Counted from the first letter of the stretch, positions 50,661 to 58,775 are shown. The stretch is 64,000 nt of DNA from Pseudonocardia humida (GCF_023898865.1 NZ_JAGSOV010000065.1:1-64000), one strand, 5' to 3'. Notes: generated by a model not told the origin, from the letters alone. Numbers and translations are program-made.

Positions 50661-51077
50661 CTACCCGACGAAGATGCAGAACGGGTGCCCGGCCGGGTCG
50701 GCGTAGACCCACAGCGGCTCGTCCGGGTCGTCGGTGTGGTCGAGCAGCACGCGCGCGCCCAGGGCCAACGCGCGTTCGTGCTGGTGGGCGAGCGCGGCGG
50801 TGTCCGGGACGGTCATGTCCAGGTGCAGCTGCTGGGGCACGTCGTTGGACGGCCACGTCGCCGCGGGCAGCTCGTCGACCTGCTGGAACGCCAGCGGGAA
50901 GCTGCCGCCGCGCAGGACGAGCCAGTCCGAGGTGTCCGGCTCGCCCGGCTCCGGGGGCTCGTCGCCGGGGCGGTACCGCAGCCCGAGCAGCTGCCGGTAG
51001 AACTCGGCCAGGCCGCGGATGTCGGTCGCGTCGAGCACGGTCGTGCGCAGCACGGGGTAGCTCTCGTGATCGCTCAT
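50661..51077 (-). CDS. VOC-family protein (138 aa)
   Basis: Glyoxalase/dioxygenase-superfamily protein: R-T-T-V-L-D-A-T-D-I-R-G-L-A-E-F-Y-R-Q-L-L-G-L-R-Y at the start, Q-L-H-L-D-M-T-V for the central metal His, and D-P-A-G-H-P-F-C-I-F at the end, all typical of the actinobacterial VOC set. Substrate unknown. ATG start. Confidence 0.88.
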   Translation of the reverse strand: MSDHESYPVLRTTVLDATDIRGLAEFYRQLLGLRYRPGDEPPEPGEPDTSDWLVLRGGSFPLAFQQVDELPAATWPSNDVPQQLHLDMTVPDTAALAHQHERALALGARVLLDHTDDPDEPLWVYADPAGHPFCIFVG

Positions 51078-51154
51078 GTGACGGAGCGTGGCACGACCGC
51101 GGGCCGGGCGCCGGGCCCGCGCGGAATCCGGTGGTCGCCGCTCCGCGGCGCTCC

Positions 51155-51160
51155 CTACGA
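51155..51160 (+). promoter_or_regulatory. Probable -10 element (TACGAT) for a leaderless transcript
   Basis: TACGAT ends eight bases before the ATG of the 7-codon frame, so transcription would start at or within a base or two of that ATG. No good -35 is visible. Extended leaderless starts of this kind are common in actinobacteria. Confidence 0.45.
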
Positions 51161-51168
51161 TCCGCCGC

Positions 51169-51192
51169 ATGTACTTCTTCCGCCTCCGCTGA
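51169..51192 (+). CDS. Seven-codon leader peptide (M-Y-F-F-R-L-R)
   Basis: An ATG-TAC-TTC-TTC-CGC-CTC-CGC-TGA frame sits directly downstream of a -10-like TACGAT. It is followed by GC-rich dyads (CACCCC-GCCG-CGGGTG region, then GGCCACCGGCC) before the methyltransferase start about 90 bases on. The size, leaderless position and aromatic/Arg composition fit a regulatory leader peptide whose translation controls the downstream gene. This is inference from position; no expression evidence. Confidence 0.45.
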   Translation: MYFFRLR

Positions 51193-51281
51193 GCGCCGCT
51201 CGCGGTCCACGGGACGCACCCCGCCGCGGGTGATGCGGGACGGCCACCGGCCGCCCCGGGTCGCGGCGTGGGAGAACGACG

Positions 51282-52322
51282 GTGGGCGCAGGAGCGTGCC
51301 TGGTGGCGCGGAGCGTGCGGGGCATCGAGGAGCTGGTGGCCGCGGAGATCGGCAGGCGCGGGGGCGAGGTGGTGGCCACCGGCCACCGGGAGGTCCGCTT
51401 CGTCGCGCCGCGGGCCGCGGGAAGGGCGACCGTGGCCTCGTTGGCCACGGTGGACGACGTGTTCGTGCTGGTCGCGGACGTCGAGGGGATCGGGCGCTCG
51501 CGCGCCGACCTGCCCCGGCTGGCGGCCGCCGTCGCCGCCGCCGACCTGGACGCGGCGCTGGCCGTCCGCGTCGGCTGCGGCGGGCCACCGGGGGCGGCGG
51601 TCGACGTGTCGGCGTCGTTCCTGGGGCGCCGCTCGTTCACCCGCTACGACGTGGAGGACGCCGTCGGCGCGGCCCTGGCCGCCCGGCTCGACCTGCCCTA
51701 CCACTCGCGCCGGGGCGGGGGACGTCCGCCGGAGGGCGGGCTGAGCTGGCGCGTCACCCTGGTCGACGACCGCGCCTCGGTCGCCGTCCGGGTGGGGGCG
51801 CGGCCGCTGCACCGCAGGCCGTGGAAGGTGGCGTCGGTGCCCGGGACGCTGCACCCGCCGCTGGCCGCGGCGATGGTGGCGCTGGCCGGCGTCGGCCGCG
51901 GCGACGTCGTGCTCGACCCCTGCTGCGGGGCGGGCACGCTGGCGATCGAGGCGGCGCGGGCCGGGGCGGTGGCCGTGGGCGCCGACCTCGACCCGGCCGC
52001 CGTGGCCGCGTCGGTGCGCAACGGGCGGGCGAGCGGCGTGCGCTGGCTGCGGGCCGACGCGGGGGCGCTCCCGGTGGCCGACGGGTCGGTGCGTCGGGTG
52101 CTGCTGAACCCGCCGTGGGGGCGCCGGGTGGCGCCGGCCGGCGTGCTCGCGCGCCGTCCCGGGCGACTCGGGCGGGAGGTGCGCCGGGTGCTGGGGCCGG
52201 GCGGGACGGCCGTCGCGCTCGTCCCGGACGGGGCCGCGCCGGAGGTGGCGGGGCTGCGGGTCGAGCGCCGGGTCCCGGTGGCCCTGGCCGGGTCCCGGCT
52301 GGCGCTGCTGTTGCTGCGCTGA
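51282..52322 (+). CDS. THUMP-domain RNA methyltransferase, Trm14/RlmL-like (346 aa)
   Basis: The N-terminal THUMP-type RNA-binding region (about 1-150, G-I-E-E-L-V-A-A-E-I-G-R-R-G-G-E-V) is followed by H-R-R-P-W-K-V-A-S-V-P-G-T-L-H-P-P-L-A-A-A-M-V. The SAM-dependent methyltransferase motif I is D-P-C-C-G-A-G-T-L and motif IV L-N-P-P-W-G (N-P-P-W, typical of amino-group methylation of bases). It likely methylates guanine in tRNA or rRNA. GTG start with GGGAG upstream. Preceded by a short leader peptide, which raises the possibility of ribosome-mediated control. Confidence 0.85.
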   Translation: MGAGACLVARSVRGIEELVAAEIGRRGGEVVATGHREVRFVAPRAAGRATVASLATVDDVFVLVADVEGIGRSRADLPRLAAAVAAADLDAALAVRVGCGGPPGAAVDVSASFLGRRSFTRYDVEDAVGAALAARLDLPYHSRRGGGRPPEGGLSWRVTLVDDRASVAVRVGARPLHRRPWKVASVPGTLHPPLAAAMVALAGVGRGDVVLDPCCGAGTLAIEAARAGAVAVGADLDPAAVAASVRNGRASGVRWLRADAGALPVADGSVRRVLLNPPWGRRVAPAGVLARRPGRLGREVRRVLGPGGTAVALVPDGAAPEVAGLRVERRVPVALAGSRLALLLLR

Positions 52323-52352
52323 CCCGGGCGGACGTGCGCTGAGCTGCGCCGG

Positions 52353-52540
52353 TCAGCGGCCGTGGTAGGCGCTGCGGGCCTCGACCACGTCGTCGATGTG
52401 CGTCTCCGCCCACTCCTCCAGGGCGCGCACCAGGCCGAGCAGGCTGCGCCCGAGGTCGGTGAGGGCGTAGTCGACCCGCGGCGGCACCACCGGGTGCACG
52501 GTGCGGGTGAGCAGGCCGTCGCGCTCGAGGCCGCGCAGCG
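52353..52540 (-). pseudogene. HxlR-family regulator, C-terminal half only
   Basis: Reads T-L-R-G-L-E-R-D-G-L-L-T-R-T-V-H-P-V-V-P-P-R-V-D-Y-A-L-T-D-L-G-R-S-L and ends A-Y-H-G-R: the recognition-wing and C-terminal part of an HxlR (winged-helix) regulator. The conserved N-terminal half (C-[PS]-[IV]-x-x-x-L-x-x-I-G-x-K-W) is absent. Upstream the frame runs into unrelated sequence that is the 3' end of another gene on the opposite strand. Without its first helices it cannot be a normal regulator. Confidence 0.8.
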
Positions 52541-52611
52541 TCGACCTCCCCCGCCTCCTCGGCCGCCCGGCCACCCCGCTCGCCGACGCCGTCCGCGCCG
52601 CCCTCTCCTGA
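52540..52611 (+). pseudogene. NAD(P)-binding oxidoreductase, last ~23 codons only
   Basis: The plus frame reads V-D-L-P-R-L-L-G-R-P-A-T-P-L-A-D-A-V-R-A-A-L-S then TGA, the usual C terminus of actinobacterial NmrA/QorB-like NAD(P)H-binding reductases. These are often divergent from HxlR regulators. It abuts the HxlR fragment directly at about 52540, so one deletion removed the divergent promoter and both 5' parts. Confidence 0.65.
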
Positions 52612-52621
52612 CCCACCCCCA

Positions 52622-52686
52622 CCGTCGAGAACGAAGCTGTCGTCGTTTTGGACCGGTCCAACCGACAACGAGTTCGTTCTCGACGG
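52622..52686. repeat. CGAGAACG palindrome, copy B
   Basis: Outer arms CCGTCGAGAACGAA and its complement, with the same central TTGGACCGGTCCAA as copy A. It lies between the oxidoreductase remnant and the convergent CMD gene. The 48 bases to its left (52574-52621) are nearly identical to those left of copy C, so a block larger than the palindrome has been duplicated. Confidence 0.85.
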
Positions 52687-52692
52687 GGGCGG

Positions 52693-53148
52693 TCAGGACC
52701 AGCTGGTGCCGACGGGCTGGCGGACGGTGACGTTGAGCCGGTTGAAGAAGTTCGTGGTCGCGATCATCGTGATGATCGCGGCCAGGGACTTCTCGTCGAA
52801 GTGGTCGGCGGCGTCGTCCCACACGTCGTCGGGCACGGTGCCCTTGTCGGCGATCCGGGTGACGGCCTCGGTCAGGGCGAGCGCGGCGCGCTCGGCGTCG
52901 GTGAAGTAGGGCGCGTCGCGCCAGGCCGCGATCGTCCACAGCCGCTCGTCGCTCTCACCCGCCTTGCGCAGGTTGCTGGCCCCGGCGTGCGCGCAGTAGG
53001 TGCAACCGTTGATCTGGCTGGCCCGCAGGTGGACCAGTTCGAGCAGTTCGGCCGGGGCGCCCCCGGCGTGCATGGCCTGGTAGATGCCGCCGATGGCCTT
53101 GGTCAGGCCGGGCAGGACGGCTGCGGGGCTCTGCATGCGAGCGGACAT
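52693..53148 (-). CDS. Carboxymuconolactone decarboxylase/AhpD-like protein (151 aa)
   Basis: A CMD-family protein with the redox pair in N-G-C-T-Y-C-A-H-A-G (Cys-x-x-Cys), preceded by L-V-H-L-R-A-S-Q-I, which is the AhpD-like signature. Members are peroxidase partners or decarboxylases. It is divergent from an ECF41-type sigma factor; in that sigma group a CMD, oxidoreductase or epimerase gene is the usual neighbour and target. ATG start. Confidence 0.92.
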   Translation of the reverse strand: MSARMQSPAAVLPGLTKAIGGIYQAMHAGGAPAELLELVHLRASQINGCTYCAHAGASNLRKAGESDERLWTIAAWRDAPYFTDAERAALALTEAVTRIADKGTVPDDVWDDAADHFDEKSLAAIITMIATTNFFNRLNVTVRQPVGTSWS

Positions 53149-53232
53149 GATGGGTTCCTCCGTCGTGATCGGGTCCGTTCCGGACCGTCAACGCCTCGAC
53201 GGACGACGGCGGGGAAAGGTAACGGGGGCGCG

Positions 53233-54096
53233 GTGGGGCAGCAGGACGATCTGGCGGAGCGCTTCGAGGGGGTCCGGGGGCACCTGCGCGCGGTGGCCTA
53301 CCAGTTGCTCGGCTCGCTGACCGAGGCCGACGACGCGGTGCAGGAGGCGTGGCTGCGGCTGGCCCGCACCGACGTGTCCGACGTGGCCAACCTGGACGCC
53401 TGGCTGACCACCGTCGTCGGGCGCATCTGCCTGGATCTGCTGCGCTCGCGCACGTCTCGCAAGGAGGACCCGCTCGACGTGCACCTGCCCGACCCGGTGA
53501 TCGTCGAGATCGGCGCGCCCGACCCGGAGCGGGAGGCCCTGCTGGCCGACTCGGTCGGCCTGGCGATGCTCGTCGTGCTGGACTCGCTGGGCCCGGCCGA
53601 GCGGCTGGCCTTCGTGCTGCACGACCTGTTCGCCGTGTCGTTCGCCGAGATCGCCCGGGTGCTGGGCCGGTCGACCGACGCGACGAAGATGCTGGCCAGC
53701 CGGGCCCGCAGGCGGGTGCGGGCCGACGCCGTGGCCCCCGACCCCGATCCGGCCCGCCAGCGCGAGGTCGTCGACGCGTTCCTGGCCGCGTCCCGGGCCG
53801 GCGACTTCGACGCGCTGGTCGCGCTGCTCGACCCGGACGCCGTGCTGCGCGCCGACGCGGGCGCCGGGCCGGGGATCTCCGCGGTCATCCGCGGGGCCGC
53901 TGCGGTGGCCGCTCGTGCGCTGATGTTCGCCCAGGTTGCCGCGACCGGGCGCCCGGTCCTGGTGCAGGGCCTGCCGGGCATGGTCAACCTCGTCGACGGC
54001 CGCCCGACCGCAGTACTGGCCTGGACCGTGGTGGGCGGTCGGATCGCGGCCGTCGACGTGTTCGCCGACCCCGACCGGTTGGCGGGCCTGCTCTGA
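53233..54096 (+). CDS. ECF41-type RNA polymerase sigma factor with SnoaL-like C terminus (287 aa)
   Basis: Sigma-70 region 2 (L-R-A-V-A-Y-Q-L-L-G-S-L-T-E-A-D-D-A-V-Q-E-A-W-L-R) and region 4 (L-D-S-L-G-P-A-E-R-L-A-F-V-L-H-D-L-F...I-A-R-V-L-G-R-S-T-D-A-T-K-M-L-A-S-R-A-R-R) are followed by a SnoaL-like extension of about 100 residues. This is the ECF41 (SigJ-like) architecture. There the extension replaces an anti-sigma factor; the C-terminal D-P-D-R-L corresponds to the N-P-D-K-L motif known to modulate activity. No anti-sigma gene is nearby. GTG start. Confidence 0.88.
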   Translation: MGQQDDLAERFEGVRGHLRAVAYQLLGSLTEADDAVQEAWLRLARTDVSDVANLDAWLTTVVGRICLDLLRSRTSRKEDPLDVHLPDPVIVEIGAPDPEREALLADSVGLAMLVVLDSLGPAERLAFVLHDLFAVSFAEIARVLGRSTDATKMLASRARRRVRADAVAPDPDPARQREVVDAFLAASRAGDFDALVALLDPDAVLRADAGAGPGISAVIRGAAAVAARALMFAQVAATGRPVLVQGLPGMVNLVDGRPTAVLAWTVVGGRIAAVDVFADPDRLAGLL

Positions 54097-54145
54097 CCCC
54101 GCCCGCCGAGGCCGTCCGCGCCGCCCCTCTCCCGACCCACCCCCA

Positions 54146-54207
54146 CCGTCGAGAACGAAGTCGTCGTCGTGTTGGAACGGTCCAACCGACAACGACGTTC
54201 TCGACGG
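54146..54207. repeat. CGAGAACG palindrome, copy C
   Basis: Outer arms CCGTCGAGAACG and its complement with the central TTGGAACGGTCCAA, here one base off a perfect palindrome. It lies 50 bp after the sigma factor gene. The flank 54097-54145 copies the 3' end of the oxidoreductase remnant at 52574-52621 with a few changes, including loss of its stop codon. Confidence 0.85.
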
Positions 54208-54307
54208 GGGGTCACCCACAGGGGCATGACCGTCAACTCCTCTGTTCGGCGTACCGAGATACGGCAAGACTGGCAAGCTTTGTTGCGCCGAGCGTTGGAG
54301 TAGACGA

Positions 54308-54805
54308 ATGCATGGCTACGAGGACGAGACCATCCGCCAGGAGGGCTGGGACGCCCCAGCGCCGCGGCCGCGGATCGACGCCGCCCGGTTGTGGTCCGGT
54401 GGGGTGGCCACGGCCGTGGTCGCCGCCCTGATCGCGCTGGTCGGGGTGCTGGTGGTGCGGGCGGTGTTCCAGGTCGCCTTCTCCGGCTCGCGGGAGGCGG
54501 GCGCCGTGGGCGACTCCAGCACGGTGGTGCTGTGCGTGCTGGCCGCCGTCGCGGCGCTGGCCGCCACCGGGCTGGCCCACCTGCTGCTGCTCGGCGCCCC
54601 GCGCCCGCTGGCCTACCTGGGCTGGATCATCGGGCTGGTCACCACGATCGCGGCGGTGCTGCCGTTCCTGTCCGGGCGGCCGCTGCCCGAGGCGCTCGCC
54701 CAGGCGATCATCCACCTGGTCATCGGCATGGCCATCGGCAGCCTGGTCACCGGCGCGGCCGCGGTGGCATCCCGGGATGTCCGCCGCTTCGACGCCACCC
54801 ACTAG
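54308..54805 (+). CDS. DUF6069 membrane protein (165 aa)
   Basis: After a charged 25-residue N terminus there are four membrane helices (G-V-A-T-A-V-V-A-A-L-I-A-L-V-G-V-L-V-V to I-I-H-L-V-I-G-M-A-I-G-S-L). The order and the L-G-W-I-I-G-L-V-T-T-I-A-A-V-L-P motif are those of DUF6069 proteins. Function unknown. The ATG follows an AT-richer promoter region of about 100 bases. Confidence 0.8.
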   Translation: MHGYEDETIRQEGWDAPAPRPRIDAARLWSGGVATAVVAALIALVGVLVVRAVFQVAFSGSREAGAVGDSSTVVLCVLAAVAALAATGLAHLLLLGAPRPLAYLGWIIGLVTTIAAVLPFLSGRPLPEALAQAIIHLVIGMAIGSLVTGAAAVASRDVRRFDATH

Positions 54806-54879
54806 CGCCACTCGGCGGTGGCCGGGGGTCGTCGGACGGGCGGAGTATCGGGAGCGCACCCGCGGACCTGGAGCGCACG

Positions 54880-57618
54880 ATGGACGACGACGCGACCCCC
54901 ACCACCACCGGCTTCGACCAGGTCGGCGCGGCCGACGTCGCCCTGGTCGGTGGCAAGGCGGCCAACCTCGGCGAGCTCACCCGGGCCGGGCTCCCGGTGC
55001 CGCCGGGCTTCGTCGTCACCACGGCCGCCTACGACGCGTTCGTCGCGGCCAACGGCCTCGCCGCCGAGGTCGCGGGGATCGCGGGCGAGCCCGCCGACGC
55101 CGACGCCGCCGCGTTCGAGCGGGCCGCCGCGCGGATCGGCGAGCTGTTCGGCCGCGGCGCCGTCCCCGCCCCGATCGCCGACGCCGTGCGCGCCGCGTAC
55201 CGGGCGCTCGGCGCCCCGCCGGTGGCCGTGCGCTCCTCGGCCACGGCCGAGGACCTGGCCGGGGCCAGCTTCGCCGGCCAGCAGGACACCTACCTCAACG
55301 TCCGCGGCGAAGCGGCCGTGCTGGGCGCGGTCGTCGACTGCTGGGCGTCGCTGTGGACGGCCAGGGCGATGGCCTACCGCCGCCGGCAGGGGATCGCCCC
55401 CGACGCCGTGAGCCTCGCCGTGGTCGTGCAGGAGATGGTCGAGGCGGACGCGTCCGGGGTCGCGTTCACCGCCGACCCGGCGACCGGACGGCGCGACCGC
55501 GTCGTGGTCAGCGCGGCGTGGGGGCTGGGGGAGTCGGTCGTCGGCGGCACGGTGAGCACCGACGACCACGTCGTCGACAAGGCCACCGGGCAGCTGGTCT
55601 CCCGCCACGTCGCCGACAAGGCGGAGATGACCGTCTACGCGGGCACGGGCACCGCGCCGCGGCCCGTGCCACCCGAGCGGCGGCGCGCCCCCGTGCTCGA
55701 CGACGCCGCGCTGGCCGAGCTCGTCGCGCTCGCACGGCGCATCGAGGACCACTACGGCACCCCGCAGGACATCGAGTGGGCGCTGGCCGGCGGCCGGGTC
55801 GCGGTCGTGCAGGCGCGTCCGATCACCGCCCTGCCCGAGCCCGCCGCGGAGCCGCCGACGACGTGGCCGGTGCCCTACCCGGGCGGCCTGTACTTCCGGG
55901 CCAGCATCGTCGAGCACATGCCCGACCCGCTCACCCCGCTGTTCGCCGACCTGATCGACGGATCGGTGAGCCGGTCGCTGGGCGCGCTCATGCACCAGGC
56001 CTTCGGCCACTACCCGTCCGACGTCGAGATCAGCCTGCCGACGGTGAACGGCTACGCGTACTACTTCTACGGGTACCGCGGGATGCTGCGGATGCTCGCC
56101 GGGACGCCGCGGGCGCTGCGCGCGATGACCGGGCGCTCCGAGTACGCCGGGCCGCAGGCGATCGGCGGGCCGACCGGCTGGCGGGAACGCGCGCACCCCC
56201 GGTACCGGGCCGTCGTCGGCACCTGGAACGGGAAGGACCCCGCTGCGCTGACCCCGGCCGAGCTGCTCGGCGGCGTCGAGGAGCTGCTCGACGCCGGGAC
56301 CGCCTACTACACCGCCGTCCAGTCGATCATCCCGCTGGCCGCGCTGAGCGAGCTCGCCTTCCGCGGCTTCCACGACCGGCTGGTGCGCCGCCGGGGCGAG
56401 CCGGCGGGCCAGTCGTTCCTGCTCGGCTTCGACAGCCAGCCGATCCGAGCCGAGAAGTCGCTGTTCGACCTGGCCGTCGCGGCGCGGGACGACGCGCCGG
56501 TCGCGGCCGCGCTGACCGCGGCCGCCGGTGCGGACCTGGCCGACGCCGTCCTGCACGACGTCGCGCCGCGGGGCGTCGACCGCGAGGCGTGGTCGCGGTG
56601 GAGCGCCCGGTTCCGCGAGCACCTCGACCGCTACGGGCACACCGTCTACAACCTCGACTTCGCTGACCCCCTGCCGGCCGACGAGCCCGGTCCGCTGCTC
56701 GACGCGGTGCGGTTCCACCTCGGCGGCACCGGCACCGACCCCTACGAGCGGCAGCGGCGCACGGCCGAGCGCCGCGACCGGCAGACCGCCGCCGTGCGCG
56801 CCCGGCTCGATCCGCTGCGCCGCGCGGTGTTCGACGGGCTGCTTGGCTGGGCGCAGGAGACCGGGCCGGTGCGCGAGGACGCGCTGGCCGACATGGGCCT
56901 GGGCTGGCCCGCGATGCGCCGGCTGCTGCGCGAGCTGGGCGGCAGGCTGGTCGCGGCCGGTGCGGTCGACGAGCCCGACGACGTCTTCTGGCTGCGCCTC
57001 GACGAGCTGCGCCGGGCCGTCGCCGGGACGCCGCCCACCGGCCTGCCGGCGGCGATCGCCGAGCGCAAGGCGCTCTGGCGGGGCCGCAAGCGGGCCACCG
57101 CGCCGCAGGTGCTGCCCGAGTCCGCGCTGCTGGACCGCCTGCTGGCCCGGATCCTGCCGGCCGGCGACCAGAAGCAGACCGGCGCCACGATCCGCGGCGT
57201 CGCGACCGGCTCGGGCACGGTCACCGCCCCCGCCCGGGTGCTGACCGGTCCCGCCGACTTCGCCGCCATGCGCCCCGGGGAGGTGCTGGTCGCCCGGATC
57301 ACCACGCCCGCGTGGACGTCGCTGTTCGCGCTGGCCGCGGCGGTGGTGACCGACGTGGGCGGCCCGCTGAGCCACAGCTCGATCGTGGCCCGCGAGTACG
57401 GGATCCCGGCCGTGCTGGGCACCGGGTCGGGGACGGCGCGCATCCGCACCGGTCAGCTGGTCCGGGTGGACGGCGACGCCGGCACCGTCACCCTGCTCGA
57501 CGACGACGGCCGGGCCCCGGCGGACGAGCCCGACCCGCGGGGCGGCCGGCGGGCGGTGCCGGTGGTGGCCGCGGTGGCGGTCGGGGTCGCGCTCCTCCGC
57601 CGCCGCCTCCGCCGATAG
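54880..57618 (+). CDS. PEP-synthase / rifampin-phosphotransferase-like enzyme with C-terminal TM (912 aa)
   Basis: N-terminal PEP/pyruvate-binding ATP-grasp domain (V-G-G-K-A-A-N-L-G-E-L...V-R-S-S-A-T-A-E-D-L-A-G-A-S-F-A-G-Q-Q-D-T-Y), a middle domain (about 330-800) containing E-H-M-P-D-P-L-T-P-L, and a swivelling phosphohistidine domain with His 832 in G-G-P-L-S-H-S-S-I-V-A-R-E-Y-G-I-P-A-V. The domain order is that of rifampin phosphotransferase, which phosphorylates a drug, rather than classical PEP synthase. The acceptor is unknown. The last 25 residues form one hydrophobic helix ending R-R-R-L-R-R, an unusual addition. ATG start. Confidence 0.83.
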   Translation: MDDDATPTTTGFDQVGAADVALVGGKAANLGELTRAGLPVPPGFVVTTAAYDAFVAANGLAAEVAGIAGEPADADAAAFERAAARIGELFGRGAVPAPIADAVRAAYRALGAPPVAVRSSATAEDLAGASFAGQQDTYLNVRGEAAVLGAVVDCWASLWTARAMAYRRRQGIAPDAVSLAVVVQEMVEADASGVAFTADPATGRRDRVVVSAAWGLGESVVGGTVSTDDHVVDKATGQLVSRHVADKAEMTVYAGTGTAPRPVPPERRRAPVLDDAALAELVALARRIEDHYGTPQDIEWALAGGRVAVVQARPITALPEPAAEPPTTWPVPYPGGLYFRASIVEHMPDPLTPLFADLIDGSVSRSLGALMHQAFGHYPSDVEISLPTVNGYAYYFYGYRGMLRMLAGTPRALRAMTGRSEYAGPQAIGGPTGWRERAHPRYRAVVGTWNGKDPAALTPAELLGGVEELLDAGTAYYTAVQSIIPLAALSELAFRGFHDRLVRRRGEPAGQSFLLGFDSQPIRAEKSLFDLAVAARDDAPVAAALTAAAGADLADAVLHDVAPRGVDREAWSRWSARFREHLDRYGHTVYNLDFADPLPADEPGPLLDAVRFHLGGTGTDPYERQRRTAERRDRQTAAVRARLDPLRRAVFDGLLGWAQETGPVREDALADMGLGWPAMRRLLRELGGRLVAAGAVDEPDDVFWLRLDELRRAVAGTPPTGLPAAIAERKALWRGRKRATAPQVLPESALLDRLLARILPAGDQKQTGATIRGVATGSGTVTAPARVLTGPADFAAMRPGEVLVARITTPAWTSLFALAAAVVTDVGGPLSHSSIVAREYGIPAVLGTGSGTARIRTGQLVRVDGDAGTVTLLDDDGRAPADEPDPRGGRRAVPVVAAVAVGVALLRRRLRR

Positions 57619-57655
57619 CCGGCGGTGCTCGGCTGTCCTGCGCCCTCGGCCGGGG

Positions 57656-58729
57656 TCAGCCGTCGTGGACGGCCCGCAAGCGGCGGACGACGCCGGGCGC
57701 GCTGAGCACGTCGGTGCCGTCCGCGAACTGGTCGACGGACCCGACCGGGGGCAGCTCCAGCAGCCGGGGGTCGGCGACCGCCCGCCGGCAGGCCGCGGCG
57801 AACCGGCCCGCGTCCAGCACCGCGAAGCCGCGGCCGTGGAACGACCGGACCGCGGTGTCGACCGGCTCGGTCAGCCCGGCCGCGTTGTGCGCCCGGGCGA
57901 CGACGCCGTACGCCTCGACGAGCGCGGCCTCGCGCGCCGGGAGGTCGGCGGCGGCCAGGACCCGGACGAGCGCGGGCCCGAGCGCGGCCGCGACCGGCAG
58001 CCGCGCGAACGCGGTGCCGAACCACTTGGCGTAGGGCCAGTAGCGCCCGGTCAGCAGGAACGCCAGCCGCATCAGCTCGCGGGCCAGCCGGGCCGCCACC
58101 AGCCGCGAGCCCAGCTCGTCGCCGACCTGGGCGGTGCGCCCGACGAACGCCTCCTCCTGGGCGATGCGCGTCCACTGGCAGGCCAGCAGCCAGCGGTGCA
58201 CCGGCGGCGGGAACCACGCCAGCGCCTCCCGGGCCCGTCGCAGGCCGCCGTCGTGGTCGAGGTGGACCGCTCCCGCCGTGACCTCCAGCAGCGCCTGCTG
58301 CGGGGTGGTGAGCCAGTCGGCCGTCGTCGGGCCGTCCGCCGGGTCGAAGCCCAGCCGGTCGCGCAGCCAGTCGTCCAGCGCGGCGACCTGCACGTGGTGG
58401 CGCACGGGCACGGAGTCCCAGCCGAAGCGCACCGGCCACCCGCGGAACCGCTCGGGCAGCCCGGCGTCGACCACCCGCCGGACGTCGTCGACGCGCTCCC
58501 GCGCCACGAAGACCTGCATCCGCGGGCCCCACCCGTGGTCGGTGGAGACCGGGGTGTCGTAGCCGAGCACGTCCGAGCCGGTGCCCAGCAGCGCGGCCGA
58601 GTGGGGCACGCCCACGAGCAGCGGCCCCACGACCTCGGCGTGGAACGCGGCGCTCAGCTCCCGCCCGGGCACGAAACCGGCGTCCGGGCCCCGGCCGGGG
58701 TGATCGGCCGGGACGGGGTGGGCGGGCAC
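57656..58729 (-). CDS. DUF4037-type nucleotidyltransferase-like protein (357 aa)
   Basis: Begins with P-G-R-E-L-S-A-A-F-H-A-E-V-V-G-P-L-L, then L-L-G-T-G-S-D-V-L-G-Y-D-T-P-V-S-T-D-H-G-W-G-P, a nucleotidyltransferase-like G-S-D-x-x-G-x-D/D-x-D-W-G region. The rest is the all-helical DUF4037 domain (L-A-C-Q-W-T-R-I-A-Q-E-E-A-F, R-Y-W-P-Y-A-K-W-F-G-T-A-F). The substrate is unknown. GTG start. Confidence 0.82.
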   Translation of the reverse strand: MPAHPVPADHPGRGPDAGFVPGRELSAAFHAEVVGPLLVGVPHSAALLGTGSDVLGYDTPVSTDHGWGPRMQVFVARERVDDVRRVVDAGLPERFRGWPVRFGWDSVPVRHHVQVAALDDWLRDRLGFDPADGPTTADWLTTPQQALLEVTAGAVHLDHDGGLRRAREALAWFPPPVHRWLLACQWTRIAQEEAFVGRTAQVGDELGSRLVAARLARELMRLAFLLTGRYWPYAKWFGTAFARLPVAAALGPALVRVLAAADLPAREAALVEAYGVVARAHNAAGLTEPVDTAVRSFHGRGFAVLDAGRFAAACRRAVADPRLLELPPVGSVDQFADGTDVLSAPGVVRRLRAVHDG

Positions 58730-58775
58730 CCCCCGACTGTGCCCGCCCGCCCCGCCCCGGTCGATCGGGTTGCGG

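Noticed and set aside
47295..51233. Open frame of about 1310 codons on the plus strand opposite the GH65 gene
   Set aside because: The minus-strand GH65 protein has full catalytic motifs; the plus frame is V/R/H/G-rich with no family resemblance.
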